Below are positions 61,498 through 64,000 of a stretch of DNA of 64,000 bases, piece after piece; position 1 is the first letter of the stretch, and the number at the start of each line of letters is the position of its first letter. The stretch is from assembly GCA_964436825.1 (NCBI GenBank), contig CAYTEO010000008.1:1-64000 (forward strand), read 5' to 3'. The position numbers and the translations under genes were made by a program. This stretch comes from CAYTEO01 sp964436825. Its GTDB lineage: Bacteria > Krumholzibacteriota > Krumholzibacteriia > LZORAL124-64-63. Below the pieces are notes generated by a model, which was not told the origin of the DNA, made no database searches, and worked only from the letters and a program-made list of their open reading frames with translations.

Positions 61498-64000
61498 ATG
61501 AGCGAGAAGCTGGTCTACTACTTCGGCGGCGGCGAGGCGGAAGGCAGCGGGGAGATGCGCGACCTGCTGGGCGGCAAGGGGGCGAACCTGGCCGAGATGG
61601 CCCGGTTGGGTATCCCCGTCCCGCCCGGTTTCACCATCACGACCCGCACCTGCATCGCCTACCTGGAGAACCCGGTCATCACCGACGAGCTGCGTTCCCA
61701 GGTGTCGGCGGCCCTCTCCAGGGTCGAGGAGGTCATGGGGAAACGCTTCGCCGATCCCGACGATCCGCTGCTCTTCTCCTGCCGCAGCGGCGCCCGCATC
61801 TCCATGCCGGGAATGATGGACACCGTCCTGAACATCGGCCTGAACGACGAGACCGTCCAGGGATTGATCGCCCGCAGCGGGAACGAGCGGTTCGGCTACG
61901 ACTGCTACCGCCGCCTCGTGCAGATGTACGGCGATGTCGTCATGGGCGTGCCCGGCGAGCATTTCGAGCACGCCATCGACCGGATGAAGGACGAGCGCGG
62001 GGTGCGCAACGACTCCGAGCTGACCAGCGACGACCTGAAGGAGCTGGTGGAGATCTTCAAGGGGATCGTCCAGGAGCACGCCGGCCGGTCCTTCCCGACC
62101 GATCCGCACGCGCAGCTCTGGGGCGGGATCGAGGCCGTTTTCAAGAGCTGGAACACGCCGCGGGCGGTCACCTACCGGCGGATCAATCGCCTGCCCGACG
62201 ACATGGGGACGGCCGTCAACGTCCAGACGATGGTCTTCGGGAACATGGGGGAGAACTCGGCGACCGGGGTGGCCTTCACCCGCGACCCGTCGACCGGCGA
62301 GAAGGTCTTCTACGGCGAGTTCCTGGTGAACGCCCAGGGCGAGGACGTCGTCGCCGGGATCCGCACGCCCCAGGCGCTCAACCGTGAGGGCCGCGAGCGG
62401 CTGCCGGAGGGCAATCCCAGCAAGGGCCTGCCGACCCTCGAGGAGGTCATGCCCACCGCCTATGCCGAGCTGGAGAAGATCCGGCACGCCCTGGAGGAGC
62501 ACTACCACAACATGCAGGACATCGAGTTCACCATCCAGGACGGCAAGCTCTGGATGCTCCAGACCCGCAGCGGCAAGCGGACCGGCCGCGCCGCCGTGCG
62601 GATCGCCGCCGAGATGGAGGCCGAGGGGCTGATGACCCGCGAGCAGGCGCTGCTGGCCGTCGAGCCCGAGCACCTGGACCAGCTCCTGCACGACCAGATC
62701 GACCCCGCGGCCAGCGTCGAGGTCCTGGCCAAGGGTCTGCCGGCCTCCCCGGGTGCCGCCCAGGGCGAGATCGCCCTGTCGGCCGAGGCTGCCGTGGAGG
62801 CCGCCAAGGCGGGACGGAAGGTCCTGCTGGTGCGCCGGGAGACGAGCCCCGAGGACATCGACGGCATGCACCATGCGGAGGGGATCCTGACCGCCCGCGG
62901 CGGCATGACCAGCCACGCCGCCGTCGTCGCCCGCGGCATGGGCAAGCCGTGCGTGGCCGGCTGCGGGGCGCTGGTCATCGACTACGACGCGGGGACGGTC
63001 ACGATCGGGGAGAAGGTCTTCCGGGCGGGCGATCCGCTGACGATCGACGGGACCCAGGGGCTGGTCATCGCGGGGCTGGTGCCGCTGGTCTCGCCGCAGT
63101 TCGACGACCCCAACCTCCTGAAGGTCATGACCTGGGCCGACGAGGTGCGGACCCTCGGCGTGCGCACCAACGCCGACACGCCCCACGACGCCGCGCAGGC
63201 GCGCGAATTCGGGGCCGCCGGCATCGGCCTGTGCCGGACCGAGCACATGTTCTTCGGCGACGAGCGGATCAGCAAGATGCGCGAGATGATCCTGGCCGAC
63301 AGCGAACAGGGGCGGCGCAAGGCCCTGGCCAAGATCCTGCCCCTGCAGCAGGCCGACTTCGAGGGGATCTTCACGGCCATGGACGGCTACCCCGTCACCG
63401 TGCGACTGCTCGACCCGCCGCTGCACGAGTTCCTGCCCGCCCGCGAGATGATCGAGGAGATCGACGCCCTGGCCGCCGAGCTCGGCGTCTCGCGCGAGCA
63501 CCTGCTCCAGCGCATCGAGAGCCTCCACGAGATGAACCCCATGCTGGGGCATCGCGGCTGCCGCCTGGGGCTGACCTACCCGGAGATCTACGAGACGCAG
63601 GTCGAGGCGATCATCCGGGCCGCCCTGGCCGTCAAGGCGCGCGGCGTCGACGTCCACCCGGAGATCATGATCCCGCTGGTGGGGACCGTCAGGGAGCTGG
63701 CCGACCTGCGCGAGCTGACCGAGCGGACCGCGGCCCGGGTGATGGAGGAGACCGGCGCCACCGTCGACTACAAGGTCGGGACGATGATCGAGATCCCGCG
63801 CGCCGCCCTGCTGGCCGACAAGATCGCCGGTGTGGCCGACTTCTTCAGCTTCGGCACCAACGATCTGACCCAGATGACCTTCGGCTACAGCCGGGACGAC
63901 GCCGGCGTCTTCCTGCCGGACTACGTCAAGATGGGCATCCTGCCGTCGGACCCGTTCCAGCAGCTGGACCAGGAGGGGGTCGGCCAGCTCGTGGCCATGG
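61498..64000 (+). CDS. ppdK: Pyruvate, phosphate dikinase (3' end beyond window)
   Basis: 834 codons are visible from the ATG at 61498 (AAAGGAG upstream); the family is about 880 aa, so only the C-terminal end is missing. It interconverts pyruvate, ATP and phosphate with PEP, AMP and pyrophosphate in the cytosol. The N-terminal nucleotide-binding domain is intact (LLGGKGANLAEMARLGIPVPPGFTITT; SCRSGARISMPGMMDTVLNIG; FGNMGENSATGVAFTRDPSTG). The phospho-carrier His is H473 in GGMTSHAAVVARGMGKPCVAGC. The PEP domain shows RTEHMFF, LLDPPLHEFLP, MNPMLGHRGCRLG and FGTNDLTQM. The catalytic Cys near the C-terminus falls after the window edge. Glycolytic or gluconeogenic use is usual in anaerobes. Confidence 0.96.
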   Translation, partial: MSEKLVYYFGGGEAEGSGEMRDLLGGKGANLAEMARLGIPVPPGFTITTRTCIAYLENPVITDELRSQVSAALSRVEEVMGKRFADPDDPLLFSCRSGARISMPGMMDTVLNIGLNDETVQGLIARSGNERFGYDCYRRLVQMYGDVVMGVPGEHFEHAIDRMKDERGVRNDSELTSDDLKELVEIFKGIVQEHAGRSFPTDPHAQLWGGIEAVFKSWNTPRAVTYRRINRLPDDMGTAVNVQTMVFGNMGENSATGVAFTRDPSTGEKVFYGEFLVNAQGEDVVAGIRTPQALNREGRERLPEGNPSKGLPTLEEVMPTAYAELEKIRHALEEHYHNMQDIEFTIQDGKLWMLQTRSGKRTGRAAVRIAAEMEAEGLMTREQALLAVEPEHLDQLLHDQIDPAASVEVLAKGLPASPGAAQGEIALSAEAAVEAAKAGRKVLLVRRETSPEDIDGMHHAEGILTARGGMTSHAAVVARGMGKPCVAGCGALVIDYDAGTVTIGEKVFRAGDPLTIDGTQGLVIAGLVPLVSPQFDDPNLLKVMTWADEVRTLGVRTNADTPHDAAQAREFGAAGIGLCRTEHMFFGDERISKMREMILADSEQGRRKALAKILPLQQADFEGIFTAMDGYPVTVRLLDPPLHEFLPAREMIEEIDALAAELGVSREHLLQRIESLHEMNPMLGHRGCRLGLTYPEIYETQVEAIIRAALAVKARGVDVHPEIMIPLVGTVRELADLRELTERTAARVMEETGATVDYKVGTMIEIPRAALLADKIAGVADFFSFGTNDLTQMTFGYSRDDAGVFLPDYVKMGILPSDPFQQLDQEGVGQLVAM

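Overview
This is a G+C-rich (about two thirds by eye), gene-dense bacterial chromosome segment with short intergenic gaps. There are no rRNA genes, tRNAs, insertion sequences, prophage genes or CRISPR arrays that I can see. Diderm markers are an LpxH-type lipid A hydrolase, a beta-barrel porin, lipoproteins with lipoboxes and a PorV/PorQ-type barrel. Several large secreted proteins end in FlgD-like, type A-like C-terminal domains of the form PNPFNP...SGVYFY. The general sigma-70 factor is only 282 residues. Together these suggest an uncultured FCB-related lineage, such as Krumholzibacteriota, Eisenbacteria or Latescibacterota. That placement is inference, not something read directly.

Layout. 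1-3272 (minus): two DUF507 proteins, a GT4 glycosyltransferase and a porin ending in a hairpin terminator. 3429-9404: a membrane/TPR-like protein, tdk-queD on the minus strand, then a coupled plus-strand run BtpA - dTDP-glucose 4,6-dehydratase - B3/4 protein - M28 peptidase with PDZ. 9370-12110 (minus): acyl-CoA synthetase plus CDF metal transporter. 12241-15792: an RMD1-like TPR protein, mutY, an Rrf2 regulator and rlmN. 15900-24438: a regulatory and envelope locus with an NtrC-type response regulator, a tiny secreted protein, a 1024-aa TPR-GAF-AAA+ sigma-54 activator, an 868-bp intergenic region, a lipoprotein and a DUF4384 protein. 24728-30348: an M6-like pseudoprotease, a PorV-like barrel, lpxH and a coiled-coil protein. 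30485-33874: HtrA protease, sigma factor and M23 peptidase. 33964-50380: a tightly packed run of 13 genes (amidase, YbbR, hisS, aspS, phoH, PgpH-type HD protein, ybeY, CorC, DUF502, mgtE, recO, glyQ, glyS) closed by a classical terminator. 50738-61370: four large secreted proteins or lipoproteins. 61498-end: pyruvate phosphate dikinase, cut by the window edge.

The most interesting part is 17.7-24.4 kb. A near-consensus -24/-12 (sigma-54) promoter sits 49 bp upstream of the lipoprotein gene. The gene upstream encodes a sigma-54 activator with no receiver domain, and the long gap between them carries repeated near-palindromic TGTCrYGACA-like sites and an AT-rich island. I infer a local sigma-54 circuit controlling a surface lipoprotein and an unusual DUF4384 protein that has a CxxCH motif and an Arg/Pro-rich tail. 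A second notable item is the M6-family protein, whose HExxH zinc motif has become FEIGL.

Most other genes are ordinary housekeeping genes. Starts were adjusted by ribosome binding sites where these were visible; several differ from the longest reading frame, including TTG starts at 3272, 24728 and 56459.
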